This document shows positions 18,634-30,786 of a stretch of 64,000 bases of DNA, piece after piece. Within the stretch, counting starts at the first letter, position 1, and each line of letters starts with the position of its first letter. The translations under genes and the position numbers were made by a program. Where the stretch lies: contig NZ_FNBZ01000002.1 in the NCBI RefSeq assembly GCF_900102525.1, positions 186,001 to 250,000 on the forward strand. Reading direction: 5' to 3'. The notes under the pieces were generated by a model. That model was given only the letters and a program-made list of their open reading frames with translations. It did no database searches and was not told where the DNA came from. The stretch is from Allobosea robiniae. Lineage in GTDB: Bacteria > Pseudomonadota > Alphaproteobacteria > Rhizobiales > Beijerinckiaceae.

Positions 18634-19209
18634 ATGGCCAACCAGCATTTCCATCTGTTCGAGACCACGATCGGCCCCTGCGCCGTTGTCTGGGAAGGGG
18701 AGCGCTTCATCGGCGCGCAACTGCCCGAGCGCGACGAGGCGGCGGCCCGCAAGCGCCTGGAACGGCGCTTCCCCGAGGCTGACGAGGTCCCCGCCGAAGG
18801 CTTCGTCGCGGAGGCCGTAGCCGGCATCCGCGCGCTGTTCGACGGCGAGAAGCGCGACCTGTCCCATCTGCCGGTGGCGCTGGACAGCGTCTCCGAGTTC
18901 AATCGCAAGGTCTACGAGGTCGCGCTCGCCATCCCGCATGGCGAGACGTTGACCTATGGCGAGGTGGCACAGCGTATCGGCGACCCCGGCGCGGCGCGGG
19001 CCGTCGGCGTCGCACTCGGCCAGAATCCCTGGCCGATCATCGTGCCCTGCCATCGCATTCTGGCGGCAGGGGGCAAGACCGGTGGCTTTTCGGCCGAGGG
19101 CGGCGTCGAGATCAAGCTCAGGATCCTGACCATCGAGAAGGCGCGCACCAGCGCCGAGCCCAGCCTGTTCGATGCCCTGCCGCTGGCGGCCCGGCCCGGG
19201 CGACACTGA
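18634..19209 (+). CDS. Methylated-DNA-[protein]-cysteine S-methyltransferase
   Basis: A protein of 191 residues that removes methyl from O6-methylguanine by transfer to its own cysteine. The acceptor is Cys139 in IIVPCHRILAAGGKTGGFS. FNRKVYEVALAIPHGETLTYGEVAQRIG is the helix-turn-helix DNA-reading part. No N-terminal Ada AraC domain is present, so this is the stand-alone Ogt type. It lies between msrP and an FMN reductase, all rightward; a repair theme links it loosely with msrP. Confidence 0.94.
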   Translation: MANQHFHLFETTIGPCAVVWEGERFIGAQLPERDEAAARKRLERRFPEADEVPAEGFVAEAVAGIRALFDGEKRDLSHLPVALDSVSEFNRKVYEVALAIPHGETLTYGEVAQRIGDPGAARAVGVALGQNPWPIIVPCHRILAAGGKTGGFSAEGGVEIKLRILTIEKARTSAEPSLFDALPLAARPGRH

Positions 19210-19335
19210 TGAGTGGGAGGCCTCCGGCCTCGCAGCTTGAAATCGCGCAATGTCCTCCTTGCAGCCCCGCTGCTTGCGCGCTCGGGCGCGCGGCCTCTAC
19301 TGTTCCGGCCTTTCCACCCTCCACTGGGGACTATC

Positions 19336-19887
19336 ATGGCCAAACTGAAGCTCGCCGTCATCGTGGGCAGCAACCGCCGCGAATCGATCAACCGCAAGCT
19401 GGCCGAGGCGCTGGTGAAGCTGAGCGCCGGCGCCTTCGACGCGACCATCATCCAGATCGACGACCTGCCGATGTTCAACCAGGACCTGGAGCCGAACCGG
19501 CCGGAATCGACCCTGCGCCTGAAGCGCGAGATCGAGGCCGCCGACGCGATCCTGATCGTCACGCCCGAGCATAACCGCTCGATTCCCGCGGTGCTCAAGA
19601 ACGCCATCGACTGGGCCTCGCGCCCCTATGGCAAGAATTCCTGGGCGGGCAAGACCGTCGCGGTCACCGGCACCAGCGGGGGCGCCGTCGGCACGGCCGT
19701 CTCCCAGAACGAATTGCGGATGATCCTGACCAACCTCGCCGGAGTCGTCGTGGGTGGCCAGGTCTTCGTCACCTTCAAGGACGATCTGGTCGACGCCCAG
19801 CACAATGTCACCAACGAGGCCACACGCGGCTTCCTGCAGGGCTTCATCGACAATTTCGCCCAGATCGCCGGCAAGCTCGCCGCCTGA
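19336..19887 (+). CDS. NAD(P)H-dependent FMN reductase (NADPH_dep_FMN_red family)
   Basis: A flavodoxin-fold protein of 183 residues. VIVGSNRRESINRKLAEAL binds the flavin phosphate, LIVTPEHNRSIPAVLKNAIDWASRP is the family signature, and VTGTSGGAVGT lies next to the isoalloxazine. It probably reduces FMN, azo compounds or quinones. The catalytic flavin loop is complete. A second family member is at 58372. The ATG at 19336 follows GGGGA. A good terminator follows at 19915. Confidence 0.92.
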   Translation: MAKLKLAVIVGSNRRESINRKLAEALVKLSAGAFDATIIQIDDLPMFNQDLEPNRPESTLRLKREIEAADAILIVTPEHNRSIPAVLKNAIDWASRPYGKNSWAGKTVAVTGTSGGAVGTAVSQNELRMILTNLAGVVVGGQVFVTFKDDLVDAQHNVTNEATRGFLQGFIDNFAQIAGKLAA

Positions 19888-19914
19888 TTGACGCCAACGT
19901 CGCGCTGCCGCCAA

Positions 19915-19947
19915 GGCGTCGCCCTTCTGGGCGGCGCCTTTCTCATT
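19915..19947 (+). terminator. Terminator of the FMN reductase gene
   Basis: GGCGTCGCCC at 19915-19924 pairs with GGGCGGCGCC at 19929-19938 over a TTCT loop with one mismatch, followed by TTTCTCATTT. It marks the rightward transcript end. Confidence 0.75.
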
Positions 19948-19995
19948 TCCGGGGATGTGGGGAGGCAGGCAGGCTGACGGAGATCCCAGCCTTCA

Positions 19996-20033
19996 CGCAA
20001 AAAAAGAGCCGGCGTCCCCGAGGGGAGCCGGCT
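19996..20033 (-). terminator. Strong Rho-independent terminator of the sRNA
   Basis: AGCCGGC (with TCCCC inside) pairs with its exact reverse complement around a tiny loop between 20007 and 20033. On the minus strand it is followed by CTTTTTTT. It is the strongest intrinsic terminator in the window and has no protein gene before it on that strand until 20453, whose own terminator lies at 20402-20433. Confidence 0.85.
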
Positions 20034-20139
20034 TTAAAAGTTTGAAACATCTGGCGAAACCGCCAAACATCTCAGAGGGGAACGGCTGAAACGAACTCAA
20101 CGCCGGGAGGAGATTGCGGAGCCCGTTTCGAACAACCGT
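19996..20139 (-). ncRNA. Probable AbcR-type (alpha-r15) small regulatory RNA
   Basis: No protein gene fits here, but the minus strand has all parts of a trans-acting sRNA of about 144 bases. It has an anti-Shine-Dalgarno stretch CTCCTCCC (20105-20112) and a second one, TTCCCCTCTGAG (20071-20082). It has a stem CGGC/GCCG enclosing TGA/TCA with a GTTCGTT loop, a tight hairpin TGGCG-GTTT-CGCCA (20052-20065) and a terminator with seven T. AbcR RNAs of Rhizobiales are of similar size, use two such unpaired C-rich sites to silence ABC-transporter mRNAs via Hfq, and are activated by the LysR protein VtlR/LsrB. A gene for a VtlR/LsrB-like regulator starts 1.2 kb away. Start of transcript inferred from the promoter at 20146-20174. 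Confidence 0.68.
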
Positions 20140-20145
20140 GAGTTC

Positions 20146-20174
20146 AATATCGGGCATGACCTGCCGTTTTGCAA
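20146..20174 (-). promoter_or_regulatory. Promoter of the probable AbcR-type RNA
   Basis: Read on the minus strand, TTGCAA (20174-20169) is the -35 box and GATATT (20151-20146) is the -10 box, with exactly 17 bases between. Transcription would begin near 20139. TTGCA-T-TGCAA, a small palindrome, overlaps the -35 box and could be the LysR activation site. Confidence 0.5.
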
Positions 20175-20195
20175 TGCAACATATCTTGGGTCCGC

Positions 20196-20212
20196 CATGC
20201 AGTGACTGCATG
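20196..20212. promoter_or_regulatory. LysR-type palindromic operator upstream of the sRNA
   Basis: CATGCAGT-C-ACTGCATG is a perfect 17-base palindrome with an odd centre at 20204, flanked by CTTGG/CCAAG arms at 20185 and 20215. The centre lies about 65 bases upstream of the predicted RNA start, the classical place of the LysR recognition site. The most likely binder is the LsrB/VtlR-like protein encoded next door. Confidence 0.5.
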
Positions 20213-20401
20213 AACCAAGGGCAGATGGCGTGAATTTGAGCCTAAATGATTGAGAAATATGCGTTCATTGCAGGATGAGGCCTGCGCGGGAAAGTTGCAG
20301 GTCCCGCGAAAACCGGCATTTCGTCCGCTCCTGAACAGTTTTCAGGCGAACTGTCCGAATATGGCGCATGCGAAACGCGGAAATGGTCACAAAACCGCCA
20401 G
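20213..20401. other. Remaining intergenic DNA between sRNA promoter and lsrB terminator
   Basis: About 190 bases with no supported gene. Short open frames here lack a ribosome binding site and codon bias. The DNA is slightly less GC-rich than the flanking genes. Confidence 0.5.
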
Positions 20402-20433
20402 AATCAAATCGGGCGCCTTGCGGCGCCCGATTC
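20402..20433 (-). terminator. Terminator of the LsrB/VtlR-like gene
   Basis: AATCGGGCGCC (20408-20418) pairs perfectly with GGCGCCCGATT (20423-20433) over a TTGC loop. On the minus strand the stem is followed by TGATTCT after its own TT, a modest T tract. It lies 20 bases after the stop codon at 20453. Confidence 0.8.
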
Positions 20434-20452
20434 TTCGCGGAGACAGGCGAAA

Positions 20453-21373
20453 TCAGTAGGTCCAGCGCTGGGCCTTCTGGATGAGGAAGTCGCGGAAGAC
20501 CTGGACGCGGGCGACCGACTTCATCTCCTCGGGATAGACCAGATAGCTTTCGAGCTGCGGCATCTCGGTCTCGCGCATCAACTGCACGAGGGGCGAGCCG
20601 GTCTCGATCAGGTAATCCGGCAGCACGGCGATGCCGGCGCCCGAATCCACCGCGCGCTTCATCGCGGTGATATTGTTGACCGTCAGATGGATCGGCCGCG
20701 GATTGCGCTGGTCGCGCCCCATGGTGCCGAGCCAGTGGACCGCCGTCAGATAGGACGGCGAGGTGCCGCCGAAGGAGAGGATGCGGTGGTTGTCGAGATC
20801 GTCGTAGCTCTTGGGCTCGCCGAAGCGCTTCACATAGGCCGGCGAGGCGTAGACGTGGAAATGCACCGTGAAGAGCTTGCGCTGGATCAGGTCCGGCTGC
20901 TGCGGCTGGCGCAGGCGGATCGCGATATCGGCCTCGCGCATCGACAGGTCGAGTTCCTCGTCGGTGAGGATGAGCTCGACCCTGATGTCGGGATAGAGGT
21001 CCAGGAACTCGGCAAGGCGAGGCGTCAGCCAGTGGCCGCCAAGGCCGCGCGTCGCCGTGACCTTGAGCTCGCCCGAAGGATGCTCGCGCGTCTCGGAGAG
21101 CTGCGAGCGTGTCCGCTCCAGCCGCTGCGTCATCTCGCGCGCCGCTCGCCAGAGCAACTCGCCCTGCTCGGTCAGGATCAGGCCGCGCGTATGCCGGTGG
21201 AACAAGGGCGCGCGCAGCTCTCGCTCGAGCGCCCCGATCTGCCGGCTGACGGCCGATTGACTCAAGCCGAGAACATCGCCAGCTTTTGTGAAGCTGCCTG
21301 ACTCCGCGACCGTATAAAAGATTCTAATGCGGTCCCAATCCACCGCGCTTCCCCCGCTATGCGTTTTTTGCAT
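20453..21373 (-). CDS. LysR-type regulator, LsrB/VtlR-like
   Basis: A 306-residue LysR-family activator. The winged HTH is DWDRIRIFYTVAESGSFTKAGD with VLGLSQSAVSRQIGALERELRAPLFHRHTRG as recognition region. From residue 95 on comes the substrate-binding domain (GELKVTATRGLGGHWLTPRL). The gene follows trxB on the same strand, an order known for lsrB in Sinorhizobium and vtlR in Brucella, regulators of symbiosis or virulence, envelope and small-RNA control. The name is inferred from this order and protein character. It ends in a good terminator, beyond which lies the probable AbcR-type RNA. Confidence 0.88.
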   Translation of the reverse strand: MQKTHSGGSAVDWDRIRIFYTVAESGSFTKAGDVLGLSQSAVSRQIGALERELRAPLFHRHTRGLILTEQGELLWRAAREMTQRLERTRSQLSETREHPSGELKVTATRGLGGHWLTPRLAEFLDLYPDIRVELILTDEELDLSMREADIAIRLRQPQQPDLIQRKLFTVHFHVYASPAYVKRFGEPKSYDDLDNHRILSFGGTSPSYLTAVHWLGTMGRDQRNPRPIHLTVNNITAMKRAVDSGAGIAVLPDYLIETGSPLVQLMRETEMPQLESYLVYPEEMKSVARVQVFRDFLIQKAQRWTY

Positions 21374-21446
21374 GATGGGGGATAAAGGCGTGGTGCGTCA
21401 ATGTCTGTGTGGCAGAAGTCTGCGTTATTCGCCGTGAATCTGGTGA

Positions 21447-21477
21447 CGCAACCCATCAGAGTCAGTGATGGGTTGCG
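21447..21477 (-). terminator. Long hairpin between trxB and the LysR gene
   Basis: CGCAACCCATCA (21447-21458) pairs perfectly with TGATGGGTTGCG (21466-21477) over a 7-base loop. It begins about 10 bases after the trxB stop. No T run follows on the minus strand, so it could terminate weakly or attenuate read-through into the regulator gene. Confidence 0.55.
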
Positions 21478-21486
21478 CCAAAGGCT

Positions 21487-22539
<1,053 letters not shown>

Positions 22540-23550
22540 TCAGGAGCCCGTGAACCCCAATGCCGCCCGGTGGCGCAGCCAGCCTTGCCGTATCGCATCG
22601 GCTATGATCGGCGTTGAGTCTATCGGTTCGTAAGCCTCGCCTTCAAGGCGTCCACAGAAGCGATGCACAACGCCCTCGCGTTCGAGCGCCGAGACCAGCG
22701 CCGCGATCTTGGGATGGCCGCCCGTAGGTTCGAAGACCAGCACGGGCACGCCCGCTGCCGCCGCCTCGCCGATCATGTTGGTGGAGTCGGCCGTCACGAC
22801 CACGGCATCGGCATTGGCGAGCAGGGCGAGATAGGGATTCTCGCCCGTACCGTCCCACCACCAGCCGCCATGCTTGGCGAAGACCGCGGCGACGGCAGCT
22901 CCCAGCGCCGGCGAAGTGCGCCGCGAGGGCGAGCCCATCAGGCTCGCGCCTGAGCTGGCGAGCGCGTCGAGCTGCCCTGTCAGGCGCTCGCTATCGGCCC
23001 GGGTGAAGCGGTGATGCCGGCTGTCGCCGCCGACGAGCACCGCGACACGCGGCTTGCGCAAGCTCGCGATGGCCGCAGGCGGCGCGGCGCGGGCGGCGAC
23101 GAGCCTCCCGGGCGTCAGGCGATGCGGCGAGGTCGCGGTAACCAGGACGTTGTCGCCGCGCAGCCGGTCATGGCCGGAGACCCAGATCAGATCGGCCGTG
23201 CCGGGGCCGGTGCGCGGATCCTTGAGGAAGACGGTGTAGGTCGCGCCGTTCGAGGCCTGCTTCAGGGCGCGCAGATAGGCGACGGCGCGCCGGCCCGACG
23301 CGATGGCGATGTCGGGGAAGGGGGGCTTGAGCGGGCTTGCCGGGCGGTCCGGCGCCTCGCGCGGGTCGATCGGCCCGCGCGGCATCAGCCAGGCCCAGGG
23401 CCGGCGGGGTTTCACCCGGCGGATTTCGGGTACGACGCCCAATCGTTCGGCGACGCCCAGGCACTGGAGTTCGTCGCCGGCCTTGCCGTCGGTGAGGACC
23501 CAAACGGTCGGCTCCGGATTGTCGTGCATGGCGGTCTGGGCTCGTGGCAT
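22540..23550 (-). CDS. ELM1-like (DUF1022) glycosyltransferase-fold protein
   Basis: A 336-residue protein of the mitochondrial-fission ELM1 family. VWVLTDGKAGDELQCLGVAERLG at the N-terminus, DIAIASGRRAVAYLRALK, VAVLVGGDSRHHRF, and the nucleotide-sugar-like motif VVTADSTNMIGEAAAAGVPVLVFEP are the family blocks. In plants ELM1 recruits dynamin to mitochondria. The bacterial function is unknown, though the fold suggests a GT-B glycosyltransferase. No membrane segment is evident. An internal ATG at 23529 is an alternative start. It probably shares a transcript with trxB. Confidence 0.85.
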   Translation of the reverse strand: MPRAQTAMHDNPEPTVWVLTDGKAGDELQCLGVAERLGVVPEIRRVKPRRPWAWLMPRGPIDPREAPDRPASPLKPPFPDIAIASGRRAVAYLRALKQASNGATYTVFLKDPRTGPGTADLIWVSGHDRLRGDNVLVTATSPHRLTPGRLVAARAAPPAAIASLRKPRVAVLVGGDSRHHRFTRADSERLTGQLDALASSGASLMGSPSRRTSPALGAAVAAVFAKHGGWWWDGTGENPYLALLANADAVVVTADSTNMIGEAAAAGVPVLVFEPTGGHPKIAALVSALEREGVVHRFCGRLEGEAYEPIDSTPIIADAIRQGWLRHRAALGFTGS

Positions 23551-23611
23551 GCGCCTTGTATCGCTTGGCCGCGCCGTCTACACCAGCGCGACCTTCACGC
23601 GGGAATGTTCG

Positions 23612-24076
23612 TTGCGCCCCAAACTCGACGATATCGACCTGCGCATCCTGCGCGAGCTCCAGGCCGATGGGCGCATGACCAATGTCGAGCTGGCAAGCCG
23701 CGTTGGCATCTCGCCGCCGCCCTGCCTGCGGCGCGTCCGCGCGCTGGAGGAGGCCGGGCTGATCCGCGGCTATCATGCCGATCTCGACGAGCGGAAACTC
23801 GGCTTCGAGGTGGTCTGCTTCGCGTTCGTGCATCTGGCGAGCCAGGCCGAGGCGGACCTCATCGCCTTCCAGGATCGGATTCGGAATTGGCCGACGGTGC
23901 GAGAGTGCTGGACGCTCTCGGGCGATATCGACTTCGCCCTGAAATGCGTCGCGGCGGACCTGAAGGCTTTCCAGGATTTCGTCGCCGAACTCACGGCGAT
24001 GCCGAATGTCCGCAATGTCCGGACCGCGCTCGCCCTCGACCGGGTCAAGGACGAGCCGATCGTTCCCTTCGGCTGA
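23612..24076 (+). CDS. Lrp/AsnC family transcriptional regulator, TTG start
   Basis: A 154-residue regulator: HTH in KLDDIDLRILRELQADGRMTNVELASRVGIS, then the RAM ligand-binding domain (GYHADLDERKLGFEVVCFAFV, CWTLSGDIDFALKCVAADL). No ATG fits the start; TTG at 23612 lies 7 bases after GCGGGA, a good ribosome binding site. Lrp-type proteins form octamers or dimers and sense amino acids. It diverges from the ELM1-like gene with 61 bases between, so it may regulate that cluster or itself. Confidence 0.9.
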   Translation: MRPKLDDIDLRILRELQADGRMTNVELASRVGISPPPCLRRVRALEEAGLIRGYHADLDERKLGFEVVCFAFVHLASQAEADLIAFQDRIRNWPTVRECWTLSGDIDFALKCVAADLKAFQDFVAELTAMPNVRNVRTALALDRVKDEPIVPFG

Positions 24077-24087
24077 CAGCCGCGTCC

Positions 24088-24579
24088 TCAGCCCGCGAGA
24101 TAGTGCCGGATCCACCAGGCATTGTTGCGGGCAAGCGCCCTGAGGCGAAGCGGGTCGACATCCGCCACTTGCGGATTGCCGGCGCCGCTCGACGATTCGG
24201 TGGAGCGGATCGGGTAGCTGGCGAGCGGCCGGCCGCTGCGGTCGTAGAGCGTGGCCGTGCTTTCGAGATAATCGTCGCTGGCGCCTGAGAAGCGACCGCC
24301 CCGGATATCGCTGGCGAGCCAGAGGCGGCCGATGGTGACGACGAGCCGGGTGCCGGCGCCGCGCTGCAGTGTCGGCCCCAGAATCTCGGTCAGGGTTTTC
24401 GCCAGTTCGGCCTTCACCATCGGCACGTTCGGCCCCCACGCCTCGACGACCGAGGGCAGGGCCTCGACCCGGATGGTGCCGACCGCAGCCCCCTGAGCCG
24501 CAGCGGGTGAAATGGCCGGCGCCAGGGCCAGCGCGGTGGCGCCGAGCGCGGACGCCAGAACATGTCGACGCGTGATCAT
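24088..24579 (-). CDS. Exported protein of unknown function
   Basis: A protein of 163 residues. MITRRHVLASALGATALALAPAISPAAAQ has two arginines before the hydrophobic core and may use the Tat route. The mature part has alternating strands and the runs RLVVTIGRLWLASDIRGGRFSG and DDYLESTATLYDRSGRPLAS. The end reads LRALARNNAWWIRHYLAG. I recognise no family. It converges with the Lrp gene and diverges from marC-like 24759. Confidence 0.6.
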   Translation of the reverse strand: MITRRHVLASALGATALALAPAISPAAAQGAAVGTIRVEALPSVVEAWGPNVPMVKAELAKTLTEILGPTLQRGAGTRLVVTIGRLWLASDIRGGRFSGASDDYLESTATLYDRSGRPLASYPIRSTESSSGAGNPQVADVDPLRLRALARNNAWWIRHYLAG

Positions 24580-24758
24580 GGTCGGATCTCCGAAAAAGCC
24601 TGTCGCTTCAATGTAGGTGCGGAGCGGCGATAGTCCATGGCCGCGGCCTTCGCGCCGATCATGCCCCGGGGGTGGTTGCCAAGTCGTGTCGAAATGCGGC
24701 CTATCGAGGCGGGGGAGACGCGCGGTCCGTCGCGCGCGGCAGACAAGAGGGCGCTATC

Positions 24759-25370
24759 GTGGATCGCTGGTTGACGGAGTTCGTGAAGCTCTGGGTCGTG
24801 ATCGATCCGATCGGCACCTTGCCGGTCTTCCTGGCGGTCACGGCGGGCTTGAGCGCCTCTGCTGCGCGGCGCATCGCACTGCACGGCTCACTCGTCGCCT
24901 TCCTCGTGCTGCTGTTCTTCATCCTGCTCGGCCAGGTGCTGCTGTCGGCGATGGATATCGAATTGAGCTCCTTCCAGATCGCCGGGAACATCGTGCTGTT
25001 CCTGTTCGCGCTGACGATGATCTTCGGCGAATCGAAGCTGGAGGAGGACCAGAAGCTGCTGCGTTCCTCGGATCTCGAAAAGGCGGTCTACCCGCTGGCC
25101 ATCCCCAGCATCGCCAGTCCGGGCGCGATGCTGACCGTCATGACCGTGACCGACAATTCGAAGTTCAGCCTCGCAGAGCAGGCCGAGACCATCGGCCAGA
25201 TCGCGATCATCTTCGCGCTCATGCTCGTGCTGCTGTTTTGCGCCTCGCGGATCATCGCGGTGATCGGCAATGCCGGCGCCAGCGTCATCAGCCGCGTGAT
25301 GGGGCTGATCCTGGCGAGCGTCGCCGTGGACGGCATCATCAAGGCGATGCGGGTCGTGCTGGCGGGGTAG
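24759..25370 (+). CDS. MarC family integral membrane protein
   Basis: A protein of 203 residues with six hydrophobic segments. The segment WVVIDPIGTLPVFLAVTAGL is the family signature, and VYPLAIPSIASPGAMLTVMTV the second. MarC proteins sit in the inner membrane. They were named for a supposed role in antibiotic resistance that later work did not support, and the function remains unknown. The best start is GTG at 24759, 8 bases after AGAGG; an upstream ATG would add a polar, non-conserved leader. A palindromic repeat follows the stop. Confidence 0.9.
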   Translation: MDRWLTEFVKLWVVIDPIGTLPVFLAVTAGLSASAARRIALHGSLVAFLVLLFFILLGQVLLSAMDIELSSFQIAGNIVLFLFALTMIFGESKLEEDQKLLRSSDLEKAVYPLAIPSIASPGAMLTVMTVTDNSKFSLAEQAETIGQIAIIFALMLVLLFCASRIIAVIGNAGASVISRVMGLILASVAVDGIIKAMRVVLAG

Positions 25371-25376
25371 AAGCGC

Positions 25377-25481
25377 CGTCATGCTCGGGCGAAGACCCGA
25401 GCATCTCTGGCCGGAGGAGGCTCCTATGCCTCCCTTTCATGAGATTCTCGGGTCTGCGCTGCGCTTCGCCCGAGAATGAGG
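25377..25481. repeat. Two-hairpin palindromic intergenic repeat, copy 4
   Basis: The left hairpin is ATGCTCGGGCGAAGACCCGAGCAT. The right part carries TTCTCGGGTCTGCGCTGCGC with CGCCCGAGAA. The centre holds a third small stem (GGAGGCTCC / ATGCCTCC). The copy lies between marC-like and greA, which converge, so it may serve as a two-way transcription stop. Confidence 0.8.
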
Positions 25482-25487
25482 TTCATT

Positions 25488-25961
25488 TCAGCGGAAGACG
25501 ACGCTGACGACTTCGTAGGACTTGCCGCCGCCGGGCGTGTTGACCTGGACGGAATCGCCGACCTTCTTGCCGATCAGCGCGCGCGCGATCGGCGAGCCGA
25601 TCGAGACCTTGCCGGACTTCACGTCCGATTCCGGTTCGCCGACGATCTGGTAGCTCTTCTCTTCCTCGGTATCGTCATCGATCAGCTTGACCGTGGCGCC
25701 GAACTTGATGGTCTCGCCGCCGAGCTTCGAGACGTCGATGATGTCGGCGCGGCCGATCAGCGATTCGAGTTCCATGATCCGGCCCTCGTTGAGCGACTGG
25801 GCTTCCTTGGCCGCGTGATATTCCGCGTTCTCGGAGAGATCGCCCAGCGCGCGCGCTTCGGCAATCGCGGTGATGATGCGCTGGCGCTGGACCTGCTGAC
25901 GGTCTTTCAGCTCGGCCTCCAGGGCAGCGAAGCCGCCCGCGGTCATCGGAACCTTTTCCAT
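25488..25961 (-). CDS. greA: Transcription elongation factor GreA
   Basis: GreA rescues backtracked RNA polymerase by stimulating transcript cleavage. The 157 residues show the N-terminal coiled coil ([35 protein letters not shown] with the acidic tip D-E) and the C-terminal FKBP-like domain ([40 protein letters not shown]). Start MEKVP at 25961 fits the family. It follows carB on the same strand with about 100 bases between, an order seen in many alphaproteobacteria. Confidence 0.97.
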   Translation of the reverse strand: MEKVPMTAGGFAALEAELKDRQQVQRQRIITAIAEARALGDLSENAEYHAAKEAQSLNEGRIMELESLIGRADIIDVSKLGGETIKFGATVKLIDDDTEEEKSYQIVGEPESDVKSGKVSIGSPIARALIGKKVGDSVQVNTPGGGKSYEVVSVVFR

Positions 25962-26063
25962 TCTTTCCGTCCCATAAGCTCCGAAAGCGCGGCCCACCGG
26001 CGGCATATCGACCGCCGGTTCCCGCGCTTCCGCTCAATATCCGAATTCGCGACGAACGGCCTG

Positions 26064-29381
<3,318 letters not shown>

Positions 29382-29523
29382 GATCTCGACCGGTCTTGGG
29401 CAGGCGCGCGCAAGGCCGCTCCGGTCGGGCGAGCGGAGCCGTGCGAGCGTCTGAATGAATGCTAGGCGCTCGCTATAGACGGCGAAGGCGGAAGGGGAAA
29501 GCTAAAAGCGCTTCCCCCCTTGC

Positions 29524-30738
29524 TCAACGCACAGGCCTTGGTGCGGGGATGACGAGATCGATCTCCAGCGGACGGGGCTGCCGGCGCTTGCGCCGCATCG
29601 CGATGAAGAGCACCGCGAGCGCTGCGACCTCGCAGGCCGCGCCGACGAAGCCGAGCGGCCAGGTGCCGGCATGGCGCATCACCTGCTGGCCGAGCGCTGC
29701 GCCGGCCGCGATGCCGAAATAGAGCGCGGAGGCATTGAGCGAGAGCGCGACCACGGTGGCATCCGGCGCCATCGCGGCCAGCCGCGACATCTGCGAGGGG
29801 TGGCCGGCCCAGCCCGCCGCGCTCCAGACGAAGAGCGCGAAGGGAATCGGCCAGATCGCCAAAGCCGGCGGCAGGCTGACCGCGATCAGCGAGGCGGTGA
29901 AGAGCGCGGCGGCCAGGATCGACAGTACGACACTCAGCGACCGCTCGGAGCCGAAGCGGTCGCTGGCGATGCCGCCGAGCTGGTTGCCGATGGCCGAGCC
30001 GAGGCCGGAGACGACCAGCGTCGCGGCGAGCCAGGGGCCGGTGATGCCGGCATGATTGGTCAGGAAGGGCGCGATATAGGTGTAGAGAACGAAGGCGCCG
30101 GTGGTCCACAGCATGGTCGTTGCGAGCGCCAGCAGCACGTCGCCGCGGCCCGCGACCTGAAGCCGCTCGCGCAAGGTGTTGGTGCTGTGCGGCAGGCCCT
30201 TGGGCAGCTTGACCAGAAGGCCCGCCAGCGAGAGCGCGCTCAAGCCCGCCACGATCAGGAAGGCGAGGTGCCAGCCGCCGAAGCCGACGACGGCCGTGCC
30301 GATGGGTATGCCGAGAATCAGCGATACCGTCATGCCGCCGGTGACGAGCGCGATGGCGCGTCCGCGCCGCTCGGGGGCGGAGACCGCGACGGCGACCGCA
30401 TTGGCGGCGGGCATGAAGACGCCGGCGGCGAGTGCCATCACGATCCGGGCGGCCATCACCACCCAGAAGTCCCCGGCGAAGGCGGCGCCGAGATTGGCGA
30501 GGCCGAAGACGGTCATCGCGCCGACCAGTACGGTCTTGCGGTCGGCATCGCCGAGGACGGTGGAGAGGATCGGCGAGCCGATGGCGTAGGCCAGCGCGAA
30601 GATCGAGATGAGCAGGCCGGCTGTGTCGACGGAGACGGCGAGGCCGGAGGCGAGATGGGGCAGGATGCCGGTGACGATCAGGCTGCCCGTGCCGATGGCG
30701 AAGGCGCCGCCGGCGAGCGAGAGAAGGCGCGTATCCAT
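29524..30738 (-). CDS. MFS transporter (DHA1-type, AraJ-like)
   Basis: A 404-residue membrane protein with about twelve hydrophobic segments. The start MDTRLLSLAGGAFAIGTGSLIVTGILPHLA is typical of the AraJ/PbuE-like drug-H+ antiporter branch. GDADRKTVLVGAM corresponds to motif A of the major facilitator superfamily. A start 81 bases further upstream is possible but overlaps the operators. The substrate is unknown. It diverges from an ArsR regulator gene over a 151-base region with three inverted repeats, so it is most likely controlled by that repressor. Confidence 0.9.
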   Translation of the reverse strand: MDTRLLSLAGGAFAIGTGSLIVTGILPHLASGLAVSVDTAGLLISIFALAYAIGSPILSTVLGDADRKTVLVGAMTVFGLANLGAAFAGDFWVVMAARIVMALAAGVFMPAANAVAVAVSAPERRGRAIALVTGGMTVSLILGIPIGTAVVGFGGWHLAFLIVAGLSALSLAGLLVKLPKGLPHSTNTLRERLQVAGRGDVLLALATTMLWTTGAFVLYTYIAPFLTNHAGITGPWLAATLVVSGLGSAIGNQLGGIASDRFGSERSLSVVLSILAAALFTASLIAVSLPPALAIWPIPFALFVWSAAGWAGHPSQMSRLAAMAPDATVVALSLNASALYFGIAAGAALGQQVMRHAGTWPLGFVGAACEVAALAVLFIAMRRKRRQPRPLEIDLVIPAPRPVR

Positions 30739-30786
30739 GGGAATGATCCTTGCGGATGATCGCTGTTTCGAAAGCGCGGTTCGAAA

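Noticed and set aside
19993-20211. Small minus-strand frame of 72 codons
   Set aside because: It overlaps the probable small RNA and its terminator, has no good ribosome binding site and no recognisable protein family. The RNA explanation fits better.
20250-20459. Small plus-strand frame of 69 codons
   Set aside because: It runs through the LysR terminator, and no ribosome binding site or family pattern is seen.
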